Shown: in pieces, positions 9,626 to 17,847 of the stretch
Layout of the letters: each line of letters opens with the position of its first letter
Numbering within the stretch: position 1 is the stretch's first letter
Assembly: GCF_004342025.1 (NCBI RefSeq)
Contig: NZ_SLWN01000002.1
Coordinates: forward strand, 186,001-250,000
Origin: Kribbella steppae
GTDB lineage: Bacteria; Actinomycetota; Actinomycetes; Propionibacteriales; Kribbellaceae
Length of the DNA stretch: 64,000 bases
Direction of reading: 5' to 3'
Notes under the pieces: generated by a model
What the model saw: the letters and a program-made list of their open reading frames with translations, nothing else
Told to the model about the DNA's origin: nothing
The model's database searches: none
Position numbers and translations under genes: made by a program

Positions 9626-9660
9626 GTGTTAGAAACTAACAAGTTGTTAGAATCTAACAC
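9626..9660. promoter_or_regulatory. double TetR operator between divergent SDR and tetR genes
   Basis: Two palindromes, GTTAGAAACTAAC (9628-9640) and GTTAGAATCTAAC (9646-9658), lie 18 bp apart centre to centre, and together form a near-perfect 35-bp palindrome. The tetR ATG follows immediately at 9661, so any tetR transcript must be leaderless or nearly so. Confidence 0.88.
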
Positions 9661-10233
9661 ATGAGTATCCGGGAGCGCCGCCGAGCCGAGACGCGGAACA
9701 CGATCCAGCGGCAGGCGATCCGGCTGTTCGTCGACCGCGGGTACGACGCGACCACGGTGAACGACGTCGCCGTCGCCGTCGGCATCTCGGCGATGACGGT
9801 CTACCGGCATTTCGCCACGAAGGAAGATCTGGTCCTGTACGACGAGTTCGACCAACTGGCCGCCACGACCATCACCGAACTCCCGGCAGACGAGCCACTC
9901 GTCGTACGCATCGCCCGAACCCTCGCGGCAACCTACGACCAGGCGATGGCCGACCGAGAGTTCCACCTCGCCCGGCTGCGCCTGATGATCTCGACGCCGG
10001 CCCTCCGTGCTCGTCATCTCGACAGCCAGTACGCCACCCAGGAGGCCCTCGTCACCGCGCTCTGCGCCGGATCCGAAGACTCCGCGCTGGAGTTCCAGGC
10101 TCGCGCCGCGGCGAGCGCATGCCTCGGGGTGCTCCACATCGCCGTACTCCGCTGGGCCGCCGAGGACGGCCGACCCGATCTGCGCAGACTCTTCGGTGAA
10201 GCCTTCACGGCAACGTTCGGCCACACGTTCTGA
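9661..10233 (+). CDS. TetR family transcriptional regulator
   Basis: The 190-residue protein has the TetR_N helix-turn-helix at residues 10-55 (TVNDVAVAVGISAMTVYRHF), followed by an all-helical ligand-binding region without recognisable motif. The start codon abuts the operator 9626-9660 and has no Shine-Dalgarno sequence, which suggests a leaderless mRNA. Divergent orientation and the shared double palindrome indicate repression of itself and of the SDR gene, relieved by an unknown small molecule. Confidence 0.92.
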   Translation: MSIRERRRAETRNTIQRQAIRLFVDRGYDATTVNDVAVAVGISAMTVYRHFATKEDLVLYDEFDQLAATTITELPADEPLVVRIARTLAATYDQAMADREFHLARLRLMISTPALRARHLDSQYATQEALVTALCAGSEDSALEFQARAAASACLGVLHIAVLRWAAEDGRPDLRRLFGEAFTATFGHTF

Positions 10234-10268
10234 GCCCGGTTTCGAGGCCGCAGACGTATATTCCTCAT

Positions 10269-10574
10269 ATGGCAAGTACGTTTGAGGTGCTGGCGGAGGG
10301 GCGGCGGCGGGAGATCCTGGACCTGCTGCGCGCCGGCGAGCGCCCGGTCGGTGAGTTGGTCGAAGAACTCTCACTCAGCCAGCCCGCGGTCTCGAAACAT
10401 TTGAAGGTACTGCGGGACGCCGGCCTCGTGGAGGTCCGCCAGGACGCCCAGCGCCGCTGGTACCGCCTCCGCCCAGCCCCACTGGCCGAGATCGACGCCT
10501 GGCTCGAGCCCTACCGCGACCTCTGGCGCACCCGCCTGGACGCCCTGGAGGCCCACCTCGACACGATGGACTAG
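10269..10574 (+). CDS. ArsR family transcriptional regulator
   Basis: A 101-residue winged-helix protein. The recognition region SLSQPAVSKHLKVLRDAGLV is typical of ArsR/SmtB proteins, and RRWYRLRPAPLAEIDAWL resembles members usually paired with an SRPBCC/AHSA1 gene. No metal-binding CxC motif is present, so metal sensing is unlikely. No SRPBCC partner follows; a GC hairpin and the convergent ABM gene come next. The AT-rich stretch GTATATTCCTCATATG over the start suggests a leaderless promoter or autoregulatory site. Confidence 0.88.
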   Translation: MASTFEVLAEGRRREILDLLRAGERPVGELVEELSLSQPAVSKHLKVLRDAGLVEVRQDAQRRWYRLRPAPLAEIDAWLEPYRDLWRTRLDALEAHLDTMD

Positions 10575-10609
10575 ACCCAGCAGCCCCAACCGAGGCGGGG
10601 CGAGGGGCT

Positions 10610-10682
10610 GCGCTGCCTACGGGGTGGTGGGTGGGATGAGCGAGGGGTTGTGCTGTGTGGGGGGTGGTGGGTGGGGTGAGCG
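10610..10682. repeat. G-rich direct repeat with quadruplex potential
   Basis: The segment GGGGTGGTGGGTGGG(A/G)TGAGCGA occurs twice about 40 bp apart between the convergent arsR and ABM genes. Runs of three or more G on the plus strand could form a G-quadruplex. It lies just before the terminator hairpin at 10683-10708. Confidence 0.6.
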
Positions 10683-10708
10683 ACGGCCCGGATGGGGGTC
10701 CGGGCCGT
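10683..10708. terminator. bidirectional hairpin terminator
   Basis: ACGGCCCGGA and TCCGGGCCGT form a perfect 10-bp stem around a TGGGGG loop, between the convergent arsR-like and ABM-like genes. Confidence 0.75.
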
Positions 10709-10792
10709 GCTGCGTGGTTGGGCTGTTCGTGGGCCCGGGAGCGGGTTGCCCGGTCGGCCCGGTAGTTGGGCGGGGGTGTGCTAGCCGTCGGC

Positions 10793-11416
10793 TCAGGTGA
10801 GTTCGGGAACTCGGAGGTGGGCGATGGCTAGTTCGAACTCGCAGACGTCGAGGACTTCGGCGCCGGCTTCCTTGGCGGTGGCGGAGCGCATCGAGGCAGC
10901 GGCGTCGCGGTTGCTGTCCATCGCCTCCTGGCTGTCGTACGTGACGGACGAGACTGCACGACCGGAAGCGCGGTCGACCAGCAGGCTGGCGCTGCAGAAG
11001 CCGGCCAGGTCCTCGAGCCTCGGCAGTGACGCCAGTTTGTAGACGTCGATCGACCGGTCCAGGTTCGCCGGGTCGACCTTCACCCAGGTGGCTCGGACGC
11101 AGGCGCCCGCGGACGAGCGGTGATCACGGTGCAGTACGGCGATCTCCCACTCTTCCACCGTGGGAGTGCCGCCGCCCATCATGTCGGCGATCCGGTCGCG
11201 GATCGGGCGGAGCGCTTCGTCGGTGGCCCGCATCGCCTCCTCCGACTGCCAGGCGCTGGTGGCGATGCAGCGTCCTGATTCCCGGTCGGCCAGCATGGAC
11301 AGCCCGATACAGCCATCCATGTCCAGGATCATGGGCATCACCTCGTCACGCAGCTGCGCGATGCCGGCGTCGATGGAACCCGGCTTGGCGTTGATCGTGG
11401 TGGAACGCGCGTACAC
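10793..11416 (-). CDS. duplicated ABM-type (dimeric alpha-beta barrel) protein
   Basis: The 207-residue sequence appears to hold two successive alpha-beta barrel halves. The first begins [18 protein letters not shown] and contains [16 protein letters not shown]. The second begins [18 protein letters not shown] and contains [16 protein letters not shown]. This repeated pattern is that of antibiotic-biosynthesis-monooxygenase (ABM) domain proteins, which include cofactor-free oxygenases and stress proteins. The GTG start has a strong GGGGGTGGATC upstream. No biosynthetic genes are nearby, so a housekeeping role is more likely than antibiotic synthesis. Confidence 0.78.
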   Translation of the reverse strand: MYARSTTINAKPGSIDAGIAQLRDEVMPMILDMDGCIGLSMLADRESGRCIATSAWQSEEAMRATDEALRPIRDRIADMMGGGTPTVEEWEIAVLHRDHRSSAGACVRATWVKVDPANLDRSIDVYKLASLPRLEDLAGFCSASLLVDRASGRAVSSVTYDSQEAMDSNRDAAASMRSATAKEAGAEVLDVCEFELAIAHLRVPELT

Positions 11417-11603
11417 GATCCACCCCCTTTACCCCTCAGGGCAGCGCCCCGGTGGCGCCACCGGACGCACCCCACATTGCTCCGCAAGCACAGCCCTGGC
11501 AATGCCCCGCGCAACCACACCCGAGCACCATGTCTCGCCGATCACAACCGCTCACGTTCGGTACGTCGACCAGCGCCCAGCGGCCCTTGCCACGAACAGC
11601 GGG

Positions 11604-12059
11604 TCACGTGTGAGCAACCGCTCGCGCAGTTCGGGCGTAGGACCGGAACATCTCCACGGACAAGGTGATGGCGACGAGGCCGGCGACTCCGTGGTACCAC
11701 TGCCAGCCCACACCGATGCCGACGAACCCGTCCAGCATCATGATCCCGCCACCGCCGATGACGGACAGCGTCATCACAGCCAGCACGACCAGCATCACCG
11801 GCCTGGGTACGCCGCGCCCCAGCACGGTGACGCTGGCGACAGCGATGAACGCACCCAACACTCCGGACGCACAAGCGAGCCACTGCGCCGGAGCCGGATC
11901 GAGGAAGTAGTCCGCAGTCTCCGCGGCCGACACCGGCGGGCCGCCCGGGAACCCGAGCCGCGCCTGGAGCGCGAAGGCGGCCTTCCCCGCGGCGTAGCCG
12001 AGCAACAGCAGCGCCATCGCGTACGCCGGCCAGCGTCGTGGGCGACCAGGATCAGCCAT
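11604..12059 (-). CDS. small integral membrane protein, unknown function
   Basis: The 151-residue product has four hydrophobic helices at roughly 12-30, 60-80, 85-115 and 120-140. Two of them are glycine-rich (LSVIGGGGIMMLDGF). The layout resembles DUF3995-type small membrane proteins, but this is by eye only. It has no signal peptide and no charged transport motif, and stands alone on the minus strand. Confidence 0.65.
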   Translation of the reverse strand: MADPGRPRRWPAYAMALLLLGYAAGKAAFALQARLGFPGGPPVSAAETADYFLDPAPAQWLACASGVLGAFIAVASVTVLGRGVPRPVMLVVLAVMTLSVIGGGGIMMLDGFVGIGVGWQWYHGVAGLVAITLSVEMFRSYARTARAVAHT

Positions 12060-12156
12060 GGCCCGACCATAGAACTCACCGCCCGGACGTCACTCCCCAG
12101 CGCGGGTGAGCCGCCTCCCCCGCACGAGGGTGGACGACCGGTGATTGACTGGCGCG

Positions 12157-12915
12157 ATGACAGCTGAGCTCGGACAGGCCCGTGCCGCCCGCTGGTGGGT
12201 CCGGGGACGACGGATCGGGTCGATCGAGCGGGCCGGGGCGTTTGTCGACGACGTCGGGTTCGCTTTGTTGTTTCCGGCACCGCGGGCCGTCGTACCGTCA
12301 CTGTGGGAGGCGGTGGCGGGCGAGGACGAGGAGCCGTTCGGGTCCGGCATGGGGACCAACGAGCAGCGCGTCTGGACGTGGAAGGACGAACTGCCGCGCC
12401 GCAGTCTTGCCTGGTACGGCGCCTATCTGGGCGGCCGAGGCACGTTCCTCGCACCGGAACTGCTCAACGCGCTCTACCCAGCCGCGGGTGACCCCAGCGA
12501 CCACCAGTCGCTTGACCTGTCGCCGGCCGCGCACGAGATCGCCAAGGCGATCGCCGCCGAACCATTGCCGAGCGCAACCCTCCGGGCACTGATCGGCGAT
12601 CGCAGCCGCTACCAGCGCGCGATCACCGAGCTCCAACGCAACCTGCTGGTCACCACGGCCGGCGTCCACGAGTCCGGATCCGGCTGGCCCGCCGCGCTGA
12701 TCGCACTGACCTGCGAGCAGTTCGATGTCGGTGGCCGGACGGACCACGCACTGGCGACCGAGCGATACCTGGACACCATGCTGGAGACCACGCCAGGCGA
12801 ACTCGGCCGCGCCTTCCGGTGGCCGGTGGCGCAGGCACGAGCCCGCCTGGACGAGCTGGTCGAGGACGGCCGGGCGGCGTTCGACGGCGCCCGGTACCAA
12901 AACCCGGCCCGCTAG
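12157..12915 (+). CDS. uncharacterised protein (possible winged-helix, AlkZ-related)
   Basis: A 252-residue protein starting MTAELGQARAARWWVRGRRI. The arrangement RWWxRRR near the N-terminus, WTWKDELP, then ALIGDRSRYQRAITELQRNLLVTTAGVHESG suggests a helical protein with a C-terminal winged-helix-like part. It may belong to a group annotated as AlkZ-related, but no catalytic residues of AlkZ glycosylases can be confirmed. A TTG 12 nt upstream is an alternative start. Its TAG overlaps the stop of the convergent VOC gene within the palindrome CTAG. Confidence 0.7.
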   Translation: MTAELGQARAARWWVRGRRIGSIERAGAFVDDVGFALLFPAPRAVVPSLWEAVAGEDEEPFGSGMGTNEQRVWTWKDELPRRSLAWYGAYLGGRGTFLAPELLNALYPAAGDPSDHQSLDLSPAAHEIAKAIAAEPLPSATLRALIGDRSRYQRAITELQRNLLVTTAGVHESGSGWPAALIALTCEQFDVGGRTDHALATERYLDTMLETTPGELGRAFRWPVAQARARLDELVEDGRAAFDGARYQNPAR

Positions 12916-13265
12916 CGGATCTCGGCGAGGTCGAAGAGGTTGCCTTCGGGGTCGGCGAAGGTGATCCAGTGGGTGCCGTACTCGTCGTACTCGTCGAGGC
13001 GCTTGGCACCGAGGCCGACGAGCCGGTCGATCTCGGCGGCCCAGTCGGCCGTGGCGAGGTCCAGGTGGATCCGGTTCTTGCCGTTGCGGCCCTCGGGGAC
13101 CTTGATGAACATCAGCCCCGTACCGCGGTCGTCGACCCGGCCCACGGTGGCGACGAACTCGTTGCCGTAGTCATCGACCTTTCGCTCGAGAACGGCGGCC
13201 CAGAAGTCGGCGAGAGCGCGCGGGTTGTCGCTGTCGAAGGTGACTTGAGCGATGGAGATGGACAT
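12912..13265 (-). CDS. VOC family (glyoxalase-like) protein
   Basis: A 117-residue single VOC unit: SIAQVTFDSDNPRALADFWAAVLER at the start, then IHLDLATADWAAEIDRLVGLGAKRL and WITFADPEGNLFDL at the end. The His/Glu metal-ligand positions of glyoxalase-type folds (HLDLA; the closing Glu is replaced in NLFDL) are only partly present. It lies 3 nt downstream of the merR-like gene and is probably co-transcribed with it. Such pairs often bind and sense or sequester drugs. Confidence 0.88.
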   Translation of the reverse strand: MSISIAQVTFDSDNPRALADFWAAVLERKVDDYGNEFVATVGRVDDRGTGLMFIKVPEGRNGKNRIHLDLATADWAAEIDRLVGLGAKRLDEYDEYGTHWITFADPEGNLFDLAEIR

Positions 13266-13268
13266 GTA

Positions 13269-14090
13269 TCAGCCTTTCAGTGCAGGGATTCGCTGGATCG
13301 GCCAGCAGATCTCGGTTCGCCAGGCGGCCGGGTCATCCACGTCGCCGGGACTGACGACGTACAGCTCCCGGATCGGTCCGGGGGCGACCTCGCAGTGTTC
13401 CGCGACGTGGCTGCCGAGGGCGCCGTAGCTGCGGTCGAAGTCGGTCAGTGCTCCGGTGTGTACGGCGATCGCGAAGTAGCCACCCGAGATGTCGACCAGC
13501 TCGACGCCGTCGGCCGGCTCCTGATCGGGCGCGACCGGCAGGAACGCGACCACCTCACCTGCGTCCTCGGTGAAGAAATCATCGCTGTACGTCGCTCCGG
13601 AGGTGGCGAAGATGCCATGCTCCGCACCCGCCGCCCCCAACCGCCGGAAGACGCGCTCGCACCAGGGCCCGATCGCCGCACGCTCGACTTGGTCGCGTAC
13701 GCCGTACGCCCGGAACGCGGGGATGAAGCGATAGTCGACATCCAGCGCCGGATGCCCAGGAGTCAGCATCTCGCGCAGCGACGTGACCACGTCACGGGTG
13801 TGTGCGAGCTCCTGCTCCATCCGCTCGAGGTGCGCCCGCAGCGTCTCCTCGCGCCGGGAGTCGTCGGACGTCTCGACGAGCTCGCGGACCTCCGGCAGTG
13901 GCATCCGGAGCTCCCGGAGCCGCCGGATCAGCAGGGCAGTGTCGACCTGGCCGGTCCCGTACCGCCGGTACCCCGACGCCGGGTCGACCGAGGCCGGCGC
14001 GAGCAAGCCGATCTCGTGATAGTGGTGCAGTGTCTTCACGCTGAGATGTGTCAGGCGGGAGAACTCCCCCACCGTCACCAAAGCCGCCAT
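13269..14090 (-). CDS. MerR family regulator with GyrI-like effector domain
   Basis: The 273-residue protein begins with a MerR DNA-binding domain (VTVGEFSRLTHLSVKTLHHY and the SGYRRYGT wing), followed by a helical linker and a C-terminal GyrI/SOUL-like effector domain of about 150 residues of the BmrR/TipA sort. The ATG at 14090 is only about 7 nt beyond the predicted -10 region, so the mRNA is probably leaderless. It is followed after 3 nt by the VOC gene. The stretched promoter upstream (14097-14128) indicates autoactivation by promoter untwisting, as in other MerR proteins. Confidence 0.92.
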   Translation of the reverse strand: MAALVTVGEFSRLTHLSVKTLHHYHEIGLLAPASVDPASGYRRYGTGQVDTALLIRRLRELRMPLPEVRELVETSDDSRREETLRAHLERMEQELAHTRDVVTSLREMLTPGHPALDVDYRFIPAFRAYGVRDQVERAAIGPWCERVFRRLGAAGAEHGIFATSGATYSDDFFTEDAGEVVAFLPVAPDQEPADGVELVDISGGYFAIAVHTGALTDFDRSYGALGSHVAEHCEVAPGPIRELYVVSPGDVDDPAAWRTEICWPIQRIPALKG

Positions 14091-14096
14091 GTGCCT

Positions 14097-14128
14097 AACC
14101 TTCCACCCTCCGGTAACCGGAGAGTCAA
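14097..14128 (-). promoter_or_regulatory. MerR-type promoter/operator with 20-bp spacer
   Basis: Read on the minus strand, a TTGACT -35 box (14123-14128) and an AAGGTT -10-like box (14097-14102) are 20 bp apart. The spacer contains the palindrome CTCCGGT-T-ACCGGAG (14108-14122). An over-long spacer with a central dyad is the hallmark of MerR-activated promoters. Confidence 0.78.
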
Positions 14129-14141
14129 ACCTGGCATGAAA

Positions 14142-14170
14142 CGACCCGCGACGTCGCGCGTCGCGGGTCG
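14142..14170 (-). terminator. hairpin terminator of the GH30-GH18 operon
   Basis: CGACCCGCGACG and CGTCGCGGGTCG form a perfect 12-bp stem with a TCGCG loop, 54 nt after the stop of the minus-strand GH18 gene. Confidence 0.8.
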
Positions 14171-14223
14171 GGTGGAAGGAAATAGGTGGGGTGAGCGGAA
14201 CCCGCCGCCCACCCCACGTCAGG

Positions 14224-15594
14224 TCAGCCGCGGTAGCGGCCGATGACCTTGGTGTAGTCCCAGGGTTGCTGGGGTACGCCGCTGCAACTGTCGGCCGGCC
14301 CGCCGGTGCACGGGCGGTCCCGGTTGACCGACCAGAAGGTGAACCGGGCCAGGTGGTGCTCGGACGCGTAGGCCAGCATCGACTCGAAGTCGGACAGGTT
14401 GACCCGCTCACCGGCGACATCGGTCAGCCCGTTCATCGACGAGATGCCGATCTTCCGGTACGCCGCGTCGTCGCTCAGCCCGTAGGCGTCACGCACCCGG
14501 TTCTTCAGCCCGTCGGCCGCCTGCCGGGTCAGCGCACCCATGTTGGTCGACCCACCACCGAAGTCGAACGGCATGATCACCCAGCCGTCCAGGTTCAGCC
14601 CGGAGGCCGCACCGCGCCGGATCAGGTCCTGCCCGTTGCCGTCCGGCCCGGAGGTCGTCGTACCGAAGGTCAGGTACGTCGCGATCCCCGGGTTGTTCTG
14701 CTCGACGATCTTCAGCGCGTCGATCACCCGCTGCCGAACCGTCGCGTTGCTGAACTCGGTCGCCTCGATGTCCACGTCGAACGCCTTCAGCGACAGCGCG
14801 TTGATGACCTTCTGGTACGCCGCCGCCAGCTCACCCGCACTACTGCAGCTCTCACCGAGTTTGTTCCCGGACCAGCCGCCGACCGAGACCACGATGTCGC
14901 CGCCGTTCGACCGGATCGCGTTGATCGCCTGCTGGTCGACGCCACCGGTCAACGGACGCTGACCGTCCCACATCGGGTTGCAGTACCCGTTGGACAGGAT
15001 GAACGCCATCGTGAACCACTTCACCCCGGTCGCGTTCATCACCGTCGCCGGGTTCGGCGGGCTGCCCCAGCCTTGGTACAGGTACGGCGCTGCCGCCATC
15101 GGAGCGCCACCGGTCGGCGGCGGACCGTCGTCGGCAGCAGGGACGTTCCACTTCTGGTTCGCCGCACCGGTGCACGACCACAACTGCAACGGCGTGGAGT
15201 TCGCCGAGTTGTTGCCGGTGACATCGAGACACTTGTTCGCCTGCGGGTTCACCAGGTCGCGGCCGGACGTGTAGGTCCACTGCTGAGCCGCGCTCCCGTT
15301 ACACGTCCACAGCTGAACCCGTGCGCCGTTGGCGGTCGAACCACCACTGACGTCCAAACACTTGCCCAGGGCACGAAGCGTCCCATCGGTCGACCGGCTC
15401 CACGATTGCGCGGCCGATCCGTTGCAGTCATACAGCTGTACGACGGTGCCGTCCGCACTGTTGGCGCCGGCAACATCCGCGCACTTCCCGGCCAGCCCGG
15501 TGATCGTCCCGGTCGCCGCCTGAGCCGGTGCTGCCGTGACAAGCAGCCCTGCGCCGAGCATCACCGCCGCGGCCACCGCCGCTACCCGGCGCAT
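14224..15594 (-). CDS. secreted GH18 chitinase with N-terminal CBM13
   Basis: The 456-residue precursor has a signal peptide (MRRVAAVAAAVMLGAG ending at APAQAA). A ricin-type CBM13 trefoil (about residues 30-155, with repeated CLDVSGG and QQW motifs) and a short Pro/Gly linker follow, then a GH18 barrel. The catalytic strand reads LKAFDVDIEATEF, giving the DxDxE core with Glu277 as proton donor. The first Asp of the usual DGxDxDxE is replaced by Lys. The predicted role is extracellular cleavage of chitin or chitin-like polymer. The ATG overlaps the GH30 stop (TGATG), implying coupled translation. The CBM13 is nearly the same as those of GH30 and GH16. Confidence 0.92.
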   Translation of the reverse strand: MRRVAAVAAAVMLGAGLLVTAAPAQAATGTITGLAGKCADVAGANSADGTVVQLYDCNGSAAQSWSRSTDGTLRALGKCLDVSGGSTANGARVQLWTCNGSAAQQWTYTSGRDLVNPQANKCLDVTGNNSANSTPLQLWSCTGAANQKWNVPAADDGPPPTGGAPMAAAPYLYQGWGSPPNPATVMNATGVKWFTMAFILSNGYCNPMWDGQRPLTGGVDQQAINAIRSNGGDIVVSVGGWSGNKLGESCSSAGELAAAYQKVINALSLKAFDVDIEATEFSNATVRQRVIDALKIVEQNNPGIATYLTFGTTTSGPDGNGQDLIRRGAASGLNLDGWVIMPFDFGGGSTNMGALTRQAADGLKNRVRDAYGLSDDAAYRKIGISSMNGLTDVAGERVNLSDFESMLAYASEHHLARFTFWSVNRDRPCTGGPADSCSGVPQQPWDYTKVIGRYRG

Positions 15595-17489
15595 CAGACT
15601 GTCCACTTCTGGTTCGCCGCGCCCGTGCAGGTCCAGATCTGCAGCGGTGTCGCGTTCGCGGAATTGTTGCCGGTGACATCAAGACACTTGTTCGCCTGTG
15701 GATTCACCAGGTCACGCCCTGACGTATAGGTCCACTGTTGTGCGGCACTCCCATTGCACGAATACAGCTGGACGCGAGCACCATCGGCGACCGATCCGGC
15801 GTTCACATCAAGGCACTTACCCAAGGCCCGGATCGTCCCGTCACCAGGCCGGGTCCACTGCTGTGCCGCCGACCCGTTGCAGTCATACAGCTGTACGCCG
15901 GTCCCATCGGCACTGTTGGCCCCGGCAACGTCGATGCACTTCCCGGCCAGCCCGGTGATCGCCGTACCGGTGCCGCCACCGCCCTGCGAACCCGACCAGG
16001 TGAAGGTCGCCGAGGTCTTGGTCGGCAGGGTGTAGATGAACGACTGCGATCCCCAGTTCACCCGCACCGACTGCGAGCTGCCGGTCGTGTTGAACGCGAT
16101 CAGCGCCTTCGATCCGTCCGGGTTCTTCCATGCCACGTTCTTCACCGAGTTGTTCGCGGACGAGTCGATCCGGACCGCACCCGGCTTCACGAACTTGGTC
16201 AGGTGACCCATCGTGTAGTACTCGACCGTCTTGTCCACCTGGCCCGCGCTGCTGCCACCACGCTGCACCGTCACCAGACCCGTGCACACGTTGCAGCCGG
16301 CGCCGACGTACGGCAGGTGGTTCTGGTCGAGCGCGAGGCTCCACTTCACCCAGGACTTGCTCCAGTTGCGGGTGTAGTCGATGAGGTTGTTCATGTCCTC
16401 GACCTGCTGGTTCGCGATCCAGGTGCCGCCGGAGTGCTCGGTCATGTAGTGGTTCACCGCCGGGTACTGGTTGTGCACCTGGGTCTGCAGGTTCACGTCA
16501 CCGCCGTACCCGTGCCAGGCGATCCCGCCGAACAGCGGGTCGTTCCGCAGTGCGGCGTCCGCCAGCGGCACCGAGCCAAGGTCGTTGTAGTTGCCCCAGT
16601 TGTAGTCCAGGATCATCACCTTCGTGGTGATACCGGCCGCCCGGAACGCGGGGATCAGGTGGTTCTTGGTGAACTCGAGCAGACCCGAGCCGTTCCAGTT
16701 CATCGACGCGTAGCCGGTGTCGTCGGTCCCGCAACAGGTCGGCTCGTTCTGCACCGACACGTAGTCGATGTGGTTGCCCTGGGCCTCGTTCTGCTGGACG
16801 TACTTGACGAAGTACTGGGCGTACATCGGGTAGTACTCCCACTTCAGCCAGCCGCGGTTGGTGAACTTGTTGTTGTCCTTCATCCAGGCCGGCGAGCTCC
16901 ACGGCGCGCCCTTCACCTTCAGCGCCGGGTTCAGCTGCTTCGCCTGCTTTGTCAGCGGTACGACGTCCGCCAGGTCATGGCCGATGCTGAAGTCGCTCAG
17001 ATCGCAGCACGTGTCGTCGTAGGAGTAGTTGAACCGGGCCAGGTCGGAGGCGCCCATCGGGTTGCGCGTGAAGGCCAGCCCGATCCCGTTGACCGGGTCG
17101 AACAGGTCCCTCATCACCTGGTCGCGGGTGGCGGCCGTGATCGTGTTGCTGCTGTTCAGCAGCCAGGCGGCGCTGTCGGTGAACGACGCGCCACCGCCTT
17201 CGAACGACTGGTACGTCGTGTTCTCGTTGACCGTGACGGTCTGGTTCGCCGTACCTCCGGCCGGGCCGAAGTTGACCGGCGTCTGCTGCTGCAGACCGCG
17301 GGTGACGTTGCGGCCGGCGGCGTCGTTCGTGGTGGTCAGCCAGATGTTGACCTGCTCACCGGCGGCCTGGGCGGATGGTGCGGTACCGAATCCGAGTCCG
17401 GTGGCGGCGACACAGACAGCGGCCACCGCGGCCGGCAGGAGGCGTCGTCGCCAGGGGCGGGCGCGACGAAGGGTCCCGTTCGCGGGCAT
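15594..17489 (-). CDS. secreted GH30 glycosidase with C-terminal CBM13
   Basis: This 631-residue precursor opens MPANGTLRRARPWRRR followed by a hydrophobic core and AQAA cleavage site. The GH30 barrel has SFEGGGASFTDSAAWLL near its start, the acid/base Glu249 in VSVQNEPTCC and the nucleophile Glu351 in HYMTEHSGG. A beta-sandwich follows, then a CBM13 trefoil over the last ~125 residues. The sequence is closest in feel to the glucosylceramidase/endo-beta-1,6-glucanase branch of GH30, rather than xylanases. The start at 17489 has AAGGGAGA 7-8 nt upstream; the longer frame is spurious. It is the first gene of an operon with the GH18 chitinase. Confidence 0.93.
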   Translation of the reverse strand: MPANGTLRRARPWRRRLLPAAVAAVCVAATGLGFGTAPSAQAAGEQVNIWLTTTNDAAGRNVTRGLQQQTPVNFGPAGGTANQTVTVNENTTYQSFEGGGASFTDSAAWLLNSSNTITAATRDQVMRDLFDPVNGIGLAFTRNPMGASDLARFNYSYDDTCCDLSDFSIGHDLADVVPLTKQAKQLNPALKVKGAPWSSPAWMKDNNKFTNRGWLKWEYYPMYAQYFVKYVQQNEAQGNHIDYVSVQNEPTCCGTDDTGYASMNWNGSGLLEFTKNHLIPAFRAAGITTKVMILDYNWGNYNDLGSVPLADAALRNDPLFGGIAWHGYGGDVNLQTQVHNQYPAVNHYMTEHSGGTWIANQQVEDMNNLIDYTRNWSKSWVKWSLALDQNHLPYVGAGCNVCTGLVTVQRGGSSAGQVDKTVEYYTMGHLTKFVKPGAVRIDSSANNSVKNVAWKNPDGSKALIAFNTTGSSQSVRVNWGSQSFIYTLPTKTSATFTWSGSQGGGGTGTAITGLAGKCIDVAGANSADGTGVQLYDCNGSAAQQWTRPGDGTIRALGKCLDVNAGSVADGARVQLYSCNGSAAQQWTYTSGRDLVNPQANKCLDVTGNNSANATPLQIWTCTGAANQKWTV

Positions 17490-17651
17490 GGGCGGATCTC
17501 CCTTGTGTGGAAGGGTTTTCAGACAACAGGGAGTTGTCGGCGTCTGCCCGCGCCGCAACAGGTGGTCAGCACGAGGTAACCATCCGTATATCACCGTGTC
17601 AACGCCGGACCCGTACTTTTTTCACGTCTTTTATTTAGTCCCGACCTTGAC

Positions 17652-17667
17652 GTGGGAGCGTTCTCAC
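17652..17667. promoter_or_regulatory. CebR/CelR-like LacI operator
   Basis: GTGGGAGCGTTCTCAC differs at two positions from the core TGGGAGCGCTCCCA known for the cellobiose-responsive LacI regulators CebR/CelR of actinomycetes. It lies between the divergent GH30 and GH16 genes, upstream of the structured leader. Confidence 0.68.
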
Positions 17668-17681
17668 ACGAAGATCCGGCC

Positions 17682-17847
17682 AGGGTATGCCTCCTCATCC
17701 CTGCAGTCGCGAGCAGGTGCTCGGTGCGGTAGCTCGGTGTGCTGGAGCGAAGGTCTCGATGTGGTTTCCATCGTGGCCTTTGCTCCAGTGCAGCGAGGTG
17801 CCGTGCCGAGTGCCGCGCAGCACGCAGGGGATGAGGGGACATGCCCT
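17682..17847 (+). ncRNA. long imperfect hairpin in the GH16 leader (candidate structured RNA)
   Basis: The left arm (17682-17761) and right arm (17769-17847) pair along almost their whole length around a 7-nt loop (17762-17768). Strong blocks include CTGGAGC/GCTCCAG (17742-17748 with 17782-17788), CGATG/CATCG near the loop, and CTGCATCCC-type blocks near the base (17693-17704 with 17824-17836). Counting by hand, about nine opposed positions are G:T in plus sense, against about one A:C. That favours folding of plus-strand RNA, which is the GH16 leader. The hairpin ends 41 nt before the GH16 start. Confidence 0.55.

Noticed and set aside
8854..10374. A 506-residue minus-strand frame covering the SDR and the whole tetR gene
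   Set aside because: Only the part from 9612 downward resembles a protein family and has a ribosome site; the rest is antisense to tetR.
10610..10682. Possible small gene in the G-rich stretch after arsR
   Set aside because: No start with a ribosome site and no coding pattern; it is repetitive G-rich intergenic DNA.
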